Source: Argopecten irradians (Eukaryota; Mollusca; Bivalvia; Pectinida; Pectinidae). From it: 64,000 nucleotides of DNA. A program made the position numbers and the translations under genes. The notes beneath the pieces are model-generated. The model did not search any database, was not told the DNA's origin, and saw only the letters and a list, made by a program, of their open reading frames with translations. Of this stretch, positions 48,171 to 59,456 are shown piece after piece. The stretch spans positions 36,787,376 through 36,851,375 of the forward strand of contig NC_091146.1 in assembly GCF_041381155.1 (NCBI RefSeq), given 5' to 3'. How positions within the stretch are numbered: position 1 is the stretch's first letter; every line of letters starts with the position of its first letter.

Positions 48171-48477
48171 TACAAAGTGCCATATCTATATCCACAAATG
48201 TTCATTATGGTGATTTGGTGTGTTTATCCCTCTAACTCTAACCCCCTTCGTCTCTTCATTTTAATACCCAAATAATCATAACTGACATTGGAAACAACGC
48301 AGTCTCTCAATTGCATTTTTTTCTACGGTACACTATATATATGCTACAACAAGTCGATTGTAATGAGCCGTCCTGTCCATTTCCTAGAAAGTCATCTGTT
48401 AGAACCATCAAAATTTTTACACTAAATATCATTGACAATAGAAGCTATTGATCCGATGTTTTCAAATATATCGGTGA
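48171..48477. other. No feature recognised
   Basis: Unique AT-rich spacer. Confidence 0.45.
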
Positions 48478-48657
48478 TCGTATGTCAAATTTGCAAGTAA
48501 CCTTAATACGGATATCTTAAATTATCTCATCTCAGCGACAGTGCAGCATGCCTGTGTGGATTTCAAAACGAAGATTGAGAACATCACTTTTGATATCGTC
48601 CTTTATTCGTCAACCCAAGACGGCTCCTTTTTAGTGCTATTTGTGACAATACACTGA
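48478..48657 (+). CDS. Unrecognised ORF without start, possible terminal exon
   Basis: Fifty-nine codons are open between TGA (48475-48477) and TGA (48655-48657). An acceptor-like tatctcatctcag lies inside at 48523-48535. The later part reads ATVQHACVDFKTKIENITFD then IVLYSSTQDGSFLVLFVTIH. AATAAA follows at 48732-48737, 75 bases after the stop, which is where a poly(A) signal would sit. No partner exon was found upstream; the 52/56-bp array lies between. Family unknown; may be chance. Confidence 0.22.
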   Translation, partial: SYVKFASNLNTDILNYLISATVQHACVDFKTKIENITFDIVLYSSTQDGSFLVLFVTIH

Positions 48658-49736
48658 CAACAGCTCTAAACGACATATTAATATTTCATAAAGTTATACT
48701 TGATAAAGTTCAGTGCTTTGTCACGGATACCAATAAAATTCGTTGAATGTCTTGTAAAATAATCTTAATGTAAATGTAATGATGTAAAGTAGGACCCCTT
48801 TGGCATGATATAATACTTAACGATGTCTAGCTTCTAGAACATCACCATCATTTAATATAACAGAAATCGACATTAATTCCTATTTATTTATATATTAGTG
48901 TAATGATTGTATGTACTGTTACATGTAATATTAAGGGAGAGGGCGTGTAAAGGCATGGTGCCTGTTGCCAATTCTCATTGTCTTCAACGTCTGACAATAA
49001 AAATTCTCAAATGAAACAAGTTGAATAATCCTTATCGATATTTACGGAGAACGTATTAGGACATTCACGATAACTCGATCACATAGTAAATCGAGTAGTT
49101 GACAATATGTAACGGTTTCTCGACTCTTCCACACCACGACAAGTCGAGTTATCGCGACTTTTTAACTACCATATGCCACTATACAGTAGCACAGGGCTTT
49201 ACAGAGTTCGGCAGAATAAGCGCAGAGTTCGGCAGATTATTGGGAGCAGTTTGTCGGAGCCTGCAAACCGACATGTAGTGATCGTCAGTTCGGCGGTTTG
49301 GACGGTGCCTGAGTGAGTTGTATCGAAGCGCGCTGTACTCCTATGATAGTTCACAACCGTACCGAGCATACAACATATTCTAATTTCACAAACCTTATGG
49401 ATTTATTCAAAGATATTGTCGCTTTCTTCCAGCGACTCGGAATGGAGTGCATCTAACTTATTCTTTTTTTATTTTTTGAATGATTTAAAAAATAACTTGC
49501 TTATCAACGTTTTAAATTTAATGATTCAGTGATGAGAATTTTTGCAATATTTGATTTGAAAAGCGGAAAAAGCAATGAAAACAAAGCGAGTGACAGACAG
49601 TTAGATATGTGCTAGTGTTTTTTTGTTTCTGGCTCTGTGAAATCCTTTGTTCCATTGTGATGTAATCCGCCCTGACACGACGAGATCGGTGATTTTTTTA
49701 TATTTCCTGCCCGCACCTTCACATCAGCACAGGATA
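48658..49736. other. No assured gene
   Basis: Unique sequence. The region at 49180-49320 is GC-richer with two copies of gagttcggcagat-like sequence. cgtctgacaataaaaattctc at 48988-49008 would serve as a poly(A) signal. Nothing coding recognised. Confidence 0.4.
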
Positions 49737-49744
49737 TATATAAA
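49737..49744 (+). promoter_or_regulatory. Possible TATA box of the signal-peptide gene
   Basis: TATATAAA preceded by GC-richer sequence, about 530 bases before the start codon at 50271. A transcript from here would have a long 5' UTR with upstream ATGs, or an unseen 5' intron. Confidence 0.4.
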
Positions 49745-50270
49745 TCCCACTCTTTAAGTTTTACTGTAAACATTTCAGGTCTATATACTGACGAACGAAT
49801 CCATGGAGTGAAAAAATATATCTGTCATTGGCGAAATGATCGACTACAATCAGGATCTAGGTTTAGTACTGTCGAAACCCTCGTTCAGCCGGTTCACTTA
49901 TTTATTTTGTGTGCTCGTCAGATAACGACGTCGTTTTTCTCAGATTACAAGCGTCTGTGACAATAATGATTGGGATCTTGGTCTCCCAGGCGCTCCGTTA
50001 CTACGCTTATTGACAACAAGATGAAACTATGTAAGGACGATTGCAGTCGAAGTCTCTGGGGAGTTTTAACCAAACGCTTTTGATAAGTTTCAAACAGTCC
50101 CAATAAAACCTTTTATGTATAAAACCAACGGCAATTTGTACTATTTCAACGCTAACCAAGGATTAAAGCAAGTCTAAAAATTGGTGCAGATAATTCGGAA
50201 ATGTATCAGGGCATCGGAATGACTACACAGAGAGTGAATTTGTGATGTAAGAGTTTGTTTTAGTGACACC

Positions 50271-50340
50271 ATGTTGTCAGGGATGTGGAGTATGACAGCC
50301 CTAGCTGCCGTGTGGTGCTTAGTTCAACTGGTGGAAGCAG
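50271..50340 (+). CDS. First exon of a secreted or membrane protein (signal peptide)
   Basis: ATG in good context (acaccatgt), then 23 codons: MLSGMWSMTALAAVWCLVQL, VEA, and one base of a glycine or similar codon. The core TALAAVWCLVQLVEA is a classic signal peptide with likely cleavage near VEA. It ends exactly in the consensus donor gcag|gtaagt (phase 1). Phase-1 introns after signal peptides are typical of modular extracellular proteins. No following exon could be recognised in the remaining 13.6 kb, so protein identity is unknown and intron 1 may be very long. Two tandem arrays (50.9-54.1 kb) would lie in it. Confidence 0.55.
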
Positions 50341-50884
50341 GTAAGTAAAAGATTTGATTACGTTAACACTGACACACGTAGAGGACTCTAAATGTGGTTC
50401 TCCTACATAATAAACTCACGACGATAATGAGATATTTAAAAAAAATCCAATCTTTAAGAACCTTTTATGAAGAGTAATCCTGGTAAAATATTCAATAAAA
50501 CAGAAATGAAAGAAATGGAGAAGTAGGATAATTTTAAAATCCAATTGAGAATGGAGAGCGCAAAGACTACAGGCACAGAAGGTAGCAATTGTCCTTGATC
50601 AACACACAGCTCATACTCTTGGAAAGACAAAAGCAATAACACTGTCGTAAGACATTTTATCTATTGATTGTCCTTTGTTTAGAGGTACACTATATCTTCG
50701 ATGAACACTTGTATCAATTAACACAGTACTTATAAACAGAACCTATAGTTGTCAACTAAGTACAGACTATACGCACTATCAATATTATAGGGAAAGGGAT
50801 TTAGAATATTGCATAACGTCATGAGTTCAATTGTCAGTTCAAACAAAAACACAAGGCACCAGCGTAATACCATTGACGTTATAT
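50341..50884. other. Presumed start of intron 1; no feature
   Basis: Unique AT-rich sequence. The 62-codon minus frame (50454-50642) has no recognisable motif. Confidence 0.4.
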
Positions 50885-52335
50885 TATTATCTTATCATTA
50901 TAATACGACTCATTAAGTTCGACTGTAAATACTCATTTTTATAATTTATTTATTTATTCTATCATTTTAACATGACTCATTAGTTTGAATGTAAATACTC
51001 ATTTTTATAATTTATTTATTTATTCTATCATTTTAATATGACTCATAAGTTTGAATGTAAATACTCATTTTTATAATTTATTTATTTATTTATTCTATCA
51101 TTTTAATATGACTCATTAGTTTGACTGTAAATACTCATTTTTTTTTTTATTTAATCTATCATTTTAATATGACTCATTAGTTTGACTATAAATACTCATT
51201 TTTATAATTTATTTATTTATTCTATCATTTTAATATGACTCATTAGTTTGACTGTAAATACTCATTTTTATGATTTATCTATTTATTCTATCATTTAATA
51301 TGACTCATTAGTTTGACTTAAATACTCATTTTATATTTATTTATTATTCTATCATTTTAATATGACTCATTAGTTTGACTGTAAATACTCATTTTTATGA
51401 TTTATTTTTTATCTATCATATTAATATGACTCATTAGTTTGACTGTAAATACTCATCTTTATGATTATTTATTATCTATCATTTATATGACTCATTGTTG
51501 ACTGTAAATACTCATTTTTATGATTTATTTATTTATTCTATCATTTTAATATGACTCATTAGTTTGACTGTAAATACTCATTTTTATGATTTATTTATTT
51601 ATTCTATCATTTTAATATGACTCATTAAGTTCGACTGTAAATACTCATTTTTATGATTTATTTATTTATTCTATCATTTTAATATGACTCATTAGTTTGA
51701 CTGTAAATACTCATTTTTATGATTTATTTATTTATTCTATCATTTTAATATGACTCATTAGTTTGACTGTAAATACTCATTTTTATAATTTATTTATTTA
51801 TTCTATCATTTTAATATGACTCATTAGTTTGACTGTAAATACTCATTTTTATAATTTATTTATTTATTCTATCATTTTAATATGACTCATTAGTTTGACT
51901 GTAAATACTCATCTTTATGATTTATTTATTTATTCTATCATTTTAATATGACTCATTAAGTTCGACTGTAAATACTCATTTTTAATTTATTTATTTATTC
52001 TATCATTTTAATATGACTCATTAGTTTGAATGTAAATACTCATTTTTATAATTTATTTATTTATTCTATCATTTTAATATGACTCATTAGTTTGACTATA
52101 AATACTCATTTTTTATATTTATTTATTTATTCTATCATTTTAATATGACTCATTAGTTTGACTATAAATACTCATTTTTATAATTTATTTATTTATTCTA
52201 TCATTTTAATATGACTCATTAGTTTGACTATAAATACTCATTTTTATAATTTATTTATTTATTCTATCATTTTAATATGACTCATTAAGTTCGACTATAA
52301 ATACTCATTTTTATTATTTATTTATTTATCATTAT
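50885..52335. repeat. 66-bp minisatellite carrying AP-1 motifs (~22 copies)
   Basis: The unit is tctatcattttaatatgact, cattagtttgactgtaaata, ctcatttttataatttattt, atttat. Almost every copy contains TGACTCA, the consensus AP-1 site. Variants include ttaagttcgact and a shortened (attt)n part. It lies just downstream of the signal-peptide exon, within its presumed first intron. Confidence 0.95.
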
Positions 52336-52897
52336 CTTATCAGTGTAATACTACTCACTAAGTTTGACTGTTTTGTCAATATTGAAATACTCACTTGAAC
52401 GATTTAACTACTTAAACGGACTGACTACAGAAGTTAAGGAAACTCTTAGTGGACTTAAATCATGGTCTGCCCTTTGGGGAGATTTAAGGTTTTTTTAAGG
52501 TTAGGGACATTAGTAAGTTTGGCTGTAGTAACTAGTGCACTATAGGACGGGGAGGGAGCGTCGTGTTAACAAACTCAAACTTTTAACTCGTATATACAAT
52601 ATTAATATCATATCCCATGGAATCGTCTACACATCCCTGGATCTCTATCTTTACTATAATTACACACAAATTCGCGTCGATTTAACATGGAGGCCGGCAC
52701 TATCTGGTATTTTATCGCTATTTCTATTTCAAAAGTATAGCTCCCCCCGGGGCGCCAGCCTTACAGTAGTCATTAAGTGGTGGGGGATAGTATCCCTAAA
52801 TGTACACCCGACCCGGCTCTATACTATGTGATGAAACTCATAATACAAGTATTCATAGCGGTATTCGTAGATGTGTTACTAACGAGAGGGCTAAAGC
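52336..52897. other. No gene supported
   Basis: Unique spacer between two arrays. A 98-codon plus frame (52535-52831) has no recognisable motif or splice sites. The sequence ccccccggggcgcc at about 52743 is a GC-rich palindrome. Confidence 0.4.
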
Positions 52898-54112
52898 AAC
52901 TTTATATTCCAGCAAATCTAGAAAGTCGGAACAGACGTATGTTCCAATATAAGTAAAACTTTATATTCCACCAAATCTAGAAAGTCGGAACAGACGTATG
53001 TTCCAATATAAGTAAAACTTTATATTCCAGCAAATCTAGAAAGTCGGAACAGACGTATGTTCCAATATAAGTAAAACTTTATATTCCAGTAAGTCTAGAA
53101 AGTTGGAACAGCCGTATGTTCCAATATAAGTAAAACTTTATATTCCAGTAAATCTAGAAAGTTGGAACAGCCGTATGTTCCAATATAAGTAAAACTTTAT
53201 ATTCCAGCAAATCTAGAAAGTCGGAACAGACGTATGTTCCAATATAAGTAAAACTTTATATTCCAGTAAGTCTAGAAAGTTGGAACAGCCGTATGTTCCA
53301 ATATAAGTAAAACTTTATATTCCAGTAAATCTAGAAAGTTGGAACAGCCGTATGTTCCAATATAAGTAAAACTTTATATTCCAGTAAATCCAGAAAGTTG
53401 GAACAGCCGTATGTTCCAATATAAGTAAAACTTTATATTCCAGCAAATCTAGAAAGTCGGAATAGTCGTATGTTCCAATATAACTAGAACTTTACATTCC
53501 GGTAAATCTAGAAAGTTGGAACAGTCGTATGTTCCAATATAACAAGAAGGTTTGAACAGCCATGTGTTCCAATATGACTGGAAAGTAGGAACAGTCGTAT
53601 GTTCCAATATAACTAGAACTTTATTCTATTCCGGAAAATCCGGAAAATCTAGAAAGTTGGAACAGTCGTATGTTCCAATATAACTAGAACTTTATATTCC
53701 GGAAAATCTAGAAAGTTGGAACAGTCGTATGTTCCAATATAACTAGAACTTTATATTCCGGAAAATCTAGAAAGTTGGAACAGCCGTATGTTCCAATATA
53801 ACAAGAAGGTTTGAACAGCCGTATGTTCCAATATAACTAGAATGTCAGAACAGCTGTATGTTCCAATATAACTAGAATGTCAGAACAGCCGTATGTTCCA
53901 ATATGATTAGAAGGTAGGAATGGCTATATGTTCCAGTATGAGTAGAAGGACGGAACAGCCGTATGTTCCAATATGACTAGAAGGTGGGAACAAAGGTATG
54001 TTCCAATATGACTAGAAGGTCGGAATAGCCGTATGTTCCAATATGACTAGAAATTTGGAACAGCCTTTGTTCCAATATGACTAGAAAGTTGGAACAGTCG
54101 TATGTTCCTATA
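52898..54112. repeat. 59-bp minisatellite decaying to ~35-bp units
   Basis: The first dozen or so copies have a 59-bp unit: aactttatattccagcaaat, ctagaaagtcggaacagacg, tatgttccaatataagtaa. From about 53530 many copies lose the tttatattcc part and become roughly 35 bp (ggaacagccgtatgttccaa, tatgactagaagg). This shows one array evolving to a shorter period. Confidence 0.95.
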
Positions 54113-55272
54113 TGTACAATGGAAGAGTTTGTGATGATTGAAATGACTTCCTATATGCAAAATTTGCATGTTAAAATTTATTATCACTATTTGCATGACA
54201 ATGTCAAAATGGATTCGACGTGTATGCTTTTTGAAAGTCGAATCCGTCCAAACAAACAGTCCTTGTACATACATGTATGTTATAGACACTAGTAAACATA
54301 CTGGAACAGTTATTTCGTAACAGAAATATGTACCCAGCCCTGAGAACTTAATAAACAGAAATGTACGTGGTTTTGCATATTTCACCAAAATTTACAAACA
54401 TCGCAGCAAGTCACGAGTCAGCAATAATATCTAAGGTTACAACTGATACATACACACTTTATCAACTGAGTTATATACCTAAGAAGTGATAGATCTAGAG
54501 GCTTACAAAATATCACTAGTTTAAACAAGGTCGTTAATGTAACTAGGAGGTCGGTACATACAGATGTTCTACTATAGGTAGGAGTCCTATGTTCAAGTAC
54601 AAAAATCATTCGTCACATTTTAACTCCCGACTACAAAGCTCTGAAAAGGAGCAATTTGAAATCTAAACCATTGAAAGACAGAATCCATTTCACTCAATTT
54701 CCTTTTAAAAGTAAATTAGAATGTCTATTACTCTCCTAACGTTCGCCGGTCGTTAGCGCGAGAGTTCCTTCCATCCACACCGCGTGCCAATCGTAATCTT
54801 ACAAAGCCCTAATAAGAAGCTGTCGCGTGCTGGTTATATATACCTTGGGCTGGAAATGAGTTTAAAACAAAGACCACTAGTCTATCTGTGTTACAGGAAT
54901 GCATATCATACATATTAACTCGGAGAAGTGTGGATAGACAAACATTATTAAAAAAACACCTTGGCCTCCATTAATTGATGCACGTGGTCCTTGTGACTTG
55001 CCATGACTCGCAGTTCGATGTTCTTTATATGCGCCATAACTGGCCGAAAACTTTGACATGCTATTTTTGCTTCAGTAATCTATTGAAAACCATAACTTTT
55101 GATGAATGAAGCTTTGAAAATCATTCAAATGGAGGATAAGTATATATGATGCTGATTACAACACAGAATGTATGATTCATAATAGCTCTTGTTTTTATGC
55201 TTTATGTATGTTAAGATGGAAACATGTCCGAAGAAGTCATTTCATATAAAATGAACTGGTATAGGCCACAGC
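54113..55272. other. No assured gene
   Basis: Unique AT-rich sequence. A minus frame starting at 55059 (MSKFSASYGAYKEHRTASHG, then KSQGPRASINGGQ, followed by a donor-like caag|gtgttt) looks mildly exon-like. It has no partner exon and no recognisable family. Confidence 0.3.
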
Positions 55273-55312
55273 ATGGCTTCTTGGTTTCACCTCGTGTACA
55301 TTTTACTGCACG
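55273..55312 (+). CDS. Candidate alternative signal-peptide exon
   Basis: ATG followed by ASWFHLVYILLH and one base, ending in the donor cacg|gtaaac (phase 1). It is short and hydrophobic, like a minimal signal peptide, and in the same splice phase as the exon at 50271-50340. It could be an alternative first exon of the same gene, or the start of a separate gene. A TATAAAA at 55245-55251 is too close to serve as its TATA box. Chance occurrence is quite possible. Confidence 0.22.
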
Positions 55313-56205
55313 GTAAACGTAAATATCATGATTTTTGGAAGTACTGTCAAAATTTATATTGAATTCTTATTTGACTTTGCAAGATCCAAAAACATTGTAA
55401 GTATTGTAATTCTCAAAAAGTTGGTATTTAAAAAAAAAGTTTTTTTTTTTGGGGGGGGGAGGAATGAAATATTAAAAGCTCTTCTTGACTTGTTTAAACA
55501 GAGTCTTTCGTGGCCCTGTTATGAAAATTATGGTCCACATTAACATGGAACACTAGTCTATTATTTCATGACCTAACTCCGTAATAAGGAGTTTGTGACG
55601 AAAGGTGTAAACATCATATTGATATCCCAGGTACTGGCTCCAGCAAGTGTACATTAGGAAGATTGTCTGTAAAGCTGTGGCGTCTATATATATATCATAG
55701 ATTCCATAGGAATATCACTTAATGCTTAAATAAAACCTAAGTTGGATAATCCATAAATACACATATATCGAATAGTGGTATGTCTTAACCTCGTATGGTG
55801 TCAGTGAATGCCGATCCTCAAAATAAGACTTGAAAATACTTGTTTTGCATAGACTTTAAAGAATAAAACATTAAACCAATAAAAGATAAATAAGAATTCT
55901 AACTAACTATAGAGAACATTACATATATACATTCGCCAGATCACTGATCGATAGTTTTATTATCTGGTCCTAGGACAACCATTTCAATTCAAATTACATC
56001 AGGCATGTGAACAGATCCCCATTTACGGGAAGGCAACTATTTGTATGCATGACATGGCCCTGTTACGTCTTGAGAGCTTTCCCTAAACTCTCGTCAACAT
56101 GGACCTGCAACTGTTTGTTACATGTCTATGTAACATATATAGTGTGGTCCCACTCAGGACCAGCTGTCCTTATGTACCAGCTCGAGTGTGCCCTTTTTAA
56201 CTCAA
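55313..56205. other. No gene supported
   Basis: Poly(T)/poly(G) run at 55440-55460, otherwise unique AT-rich. A stretch after an acceptor-like ggtcctag at 55973 stays open for 37 codons in phase 1, which is not beyond chance. Confidence 0.4.
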
Positions 56206-57058
56206 CATCATCAGATGGGTAGAATCGCCTTCTTCCGTGGTCCGTCCGTCCGTCGTCAGTAAATGATTCGTATTACCGCTTTTCCTCATAAAGTACTGAA
56301 AGGATCTTTCTCAAATTTCATATGTAAGTTTCCCTATGGCTCAGTTATGCAGATTGCATGTTGGAACTGATTGGTCAACAAGATGGCTGAAAGGCAGCCA
56401 TTTTGGATTTTTCATTGTTGAAGTTTGTAACCGCTATTTATCAGAAAGTATTAAAGGGATCTGCCTATAATTTCATACGTAGAATTCCCTCGGTTACCTA
56501 GGCCGCCTTCGCGGATTTTTATTGTTGATTTATTATCGCTATTTTCCAGAAAGATAGCACTGAAGGGATCTTTCTCAAATTTCATATGTAAGTTCGCCTA
56601 GGGCCCAGTCGTGTATACAGATTGCATATTGGAACTGATCGGTTAACAAGATGGCCGAAAGGCAGCCATCTTGGATTTTGATAAGTTACCTGGTCTGCCA
56701 TTTTGAATTTTGTTAACACTGGATGGATCTGTCATAAATTTCATATATACGTTCCTTTGGGCCCTGGTTATGGAATATTGGGACGGATCGGTCAATAAGA
56801 TGGCCGATATGTTGCCATCTTGGATTATGATAATTGAGATTTGATTACCGCTATACTCAGATAATACTTTTAAAGATATCTTCCTCAAATATGATCTTAT
56901 AGGCTTAGTCCTTGTTGTGCATATAGCATTGTAGGACTGATCCGTCAACAATTCAAGATGGCCGATAGTTGATGTTTGAAGAGCAGTGAAAATATCCCTC
57001 TTTCCATTGTCAGTCACATATCACTGTGGTGGGGGCCAATATCCCTCTGGGATATCAT
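56206..57058 (+). mobile_element. Mobile repeat with internal ~190-bp repeats
   Basis: It starts near atcagatgggtagaatcgcc and a short (ccgtc)n tract. Internal copies follow, each with aggatctttctcaaatttca, tatgtaagtt, ggaactgatcggtcaaca and agatggccgaaaggcagcca then tcttggatt. It ends near ggtgggggccaatatccctc then tgggata. The layout (ccgtc tract, then tandem internal repeats) parallels the element at 27521-28236. The 124-codon minus frame within is an artefact. Confidence 0.65.
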
Positions 57059-58006
57059 TATGTTGCGATGCTTTGCAATACAAGTTTGTTTTAAAGCCGA
57101 ATGATTCAAATGTTATGTATTGAGAATTTGCATTGCGGGTAAGAATTAGAAGCTCGAAAATACATTTTGTAACTCGCTTGTGATTCCAAACATTCAAGTC
57201 GTTTGTAAGAATAATACAATGATCGTTGCCATCGATTGTTGTTATAGTCTCATTTCAACCTTTTTGTAATAAACATATGTATGGTTGGTGTTCACATATA
57301 CACTGTGGGGCTTCCTACCAACTTCCCAGTCCAATCATGATCACCTCGCTGTATTTCCCTTATTATCACAGACACCTATATTAGACAGGTATACATGCAT
57401 TTATGCATGCTAGATATAAAGCACAAAATTGTATATTGAAAAAAAACCATCTTATAAAGATGAAAACATCACATATAAGATGACGATTTATTAAAACTAA
57501 ACCATGTTAAATATAAAAAATAACATGAAAGAATTAATACATACAAAATGTAGAAAATAATGGAACGATTAGGACATCAAAATAATTAGTAATATGACTC
57601 CATCAACACACATAACTGGGGACTCTAAAATGACCATTCCAATAAACATTGCTACAATATCTGTTTTCTTTCCAATAGAGTACAATAAAGATAAAAACAC
57701 ATTACAAAATATTATCTTTATTGCGGGGATTCGTCATAATTACTTCACACAGTGATAAATCTGACTATCTTACTCTAGTAAATGAGTTAGCATGTTCATT
57801 GCCTCGCGTATATATGTCTCTGGGTCTATTATAAGTAGGCGAGGTGTTCCGATTGTAAACCTCCCAGATTCAGCTGACCAACAACTAGAACAAATATATG
57901 TACCTAGTTACTATACTACACCTTTCCTGACACCATTATCCGTCTAAAAGTCTTTTGAGATACAATATTGTAAACCAAAAAGGGAATATGTGTTATGGAA
58001 ATACAA
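57059..58006. other. No feature recognised
   Basis: Unique AT-rich sequence without exon-like signals. Confidence 0.45.
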
Positions 58007-58425
58007 CGTGCGTTCCATTTGCGGATTCGTACCAGTTGCACTAAAGTGATACGGCACCGCCAAATGGAACGCGTTTGGATTTTTCCATGATGGCGGCACC
58101 CATATGAAAGATACGCTTCGAATATAAAAGCTAACTATTTTCGGTGTTAACAATGAAATGGATATAAAAATAATACCTAAATAGTTTCAGCACACATTGA
58201 AATAAACGATCCATGTAATTTTATCGGATATAAATACGTTCTGCCTTGTTTTCAACAAAGAAAACATTCCGGTGACAAATGAAGAATTTCGGGTCCGCCA
58301 TCTTGGATACAAGTGGTACACTTCTGAAAACGAACCACTTGCACCGGTTCGGTTCGGCTGGTACAGCGCGTTCCATTACAGATACAGCAGGTTCGTATCA
58401 GTTGTATCTGCAAATGGAACGCACG
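58007..58425. mobile_element. Inverted-end element, ~420 bp
   Basis: cgtgcgttccatttgc at 58007-58022 is perfectly mirrored by gcaaatggaacgcacg at 58410-58425. Inner copies (gccaaatggaacgcg near 58060 and gcgcgttccatta near 58367) form a second nested pair. The interior contains tccatgatggcggcacc and gtccgccatcttggata. The frames of 63-75 codons are artefacts. Confidence 0.65.
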
Positions 58426-58883
58426 GACAATTTCTTTCTGTTCAAATGGGGATGGGGGACGATAAAATGATACATGAAATAAAGAATAAAAACAGTTAAG
58501 TCGGCTCCGTATCTCTTAATGTTAATCCTCGGGTATTACCTACAGGCATAGTATGTAAGAATGTGATGTTTGTGGGGAAAAAGAAAAATTCCCACCAACC
58601 TAATATTTGAAATTTTACTGGATCCTCGAGACTGCATTCACTGTACCAAACGTGTGGGTGATAGTGCATTTCTATCTCCCCTTTTGAAGAGTTCCCAAAG
58701 GGAGATTAATTATATAATATTATATAATTTAATCTACATTTTGTTTTAAATTTTTCATTTAGAATTTATTTAAAACATCTGACACTTTTAAGAATTACAG
58801 AATGGATATAATCTAGTTTTACTTCAAGAAGTTGTTGTTCACATAATATATGTGTGCACTATTTAAAACATCTCGAATATTTA
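58426..58883. other. No gene seen
   Basis: AT-rich. The words gatataatctagttttactt and caagaagttgttgttc at 58806-58842 recur in diverged direct form at about 61685-61750, beyond the inverted duplication. They may mark the outer flanks of one larger insertion. Confidence 0.4.
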
Positions 58884-59456
58884 GATTTACCAAGGACGTA
58901 AATCACGGTGGGGAATCACGTGGTTTGTAGATGGTGTGTTACACGAATCAAAATGGCGGCCGCCAGCAGTTTTGCCAGAAAAGGAGGTATGCCACTGAAA
59001 ATACCCTTTGTATCGGCATTTTATAGTGACGAGCATATGCTATACATAATTCTAGACAAACCGATACCTTAGTTGTGTTGTAACGCTCTGTACTTTTCTG
59101 TAACATTCTGACCAAAGTTTTGAATCGGAACGATTTTGCTCGTAGTAGAATTGGAAGTATACACGAACATACATGCTTTTCGTACGTTTTCTGTGTTTAG
59201 ACGGGGCCATTCGCTGTAAATGTGATATTGACTAAATGTTATAGTTTACATTCAATTCCACATCTAACCTTTCTGGCAGAAAGCGTCATGTTCATTGTTA
59301 ATTCTTTGGTTTTGTAAAAGGATGAGTAAACACGTTCCGTTTTGGACTGATGAATTGACACGAACTGCTACATATTTCCGTCAATTTGACTAATCTGGCA
59401 AACATTGATAGTGTGTGTTCAAGTATGTAAGATTAACTTATACCAGTTAGAATTAA
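58884..59456 (+). repeat. Left arm of a 2.8-kb inverted duplication
   Basis: Running from ttaccaaggacgtaaatcac to aacttataccagttagaatt, it matches the reverse complement of 61155-61672 at roughly 90% or better over its outer 430 bp, and in blocks thereafter. It contains the E-box cacgtg and aatggcggccgcc. The small frame beginning MAAASSFARK reads into a donor-like gag|gtatg. Three of three early differences between arms change the amino acid, so coding constraint is not supported. Confidence 0.85.

Noticed and set aside
56643..57017. 124-codon minus frame
   Set aside because: Lies within a mobile repeat made of tandem internal copies; peptide shows the same repeated pattern rather than a domain.
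58953..59072. MAAASSFARK... as a real first exon in the inverted duplication
   Set aside because: The differences between the two arms near the start all change amino acids, so coding constraint is not supported; kept only as a finding about the repeat.
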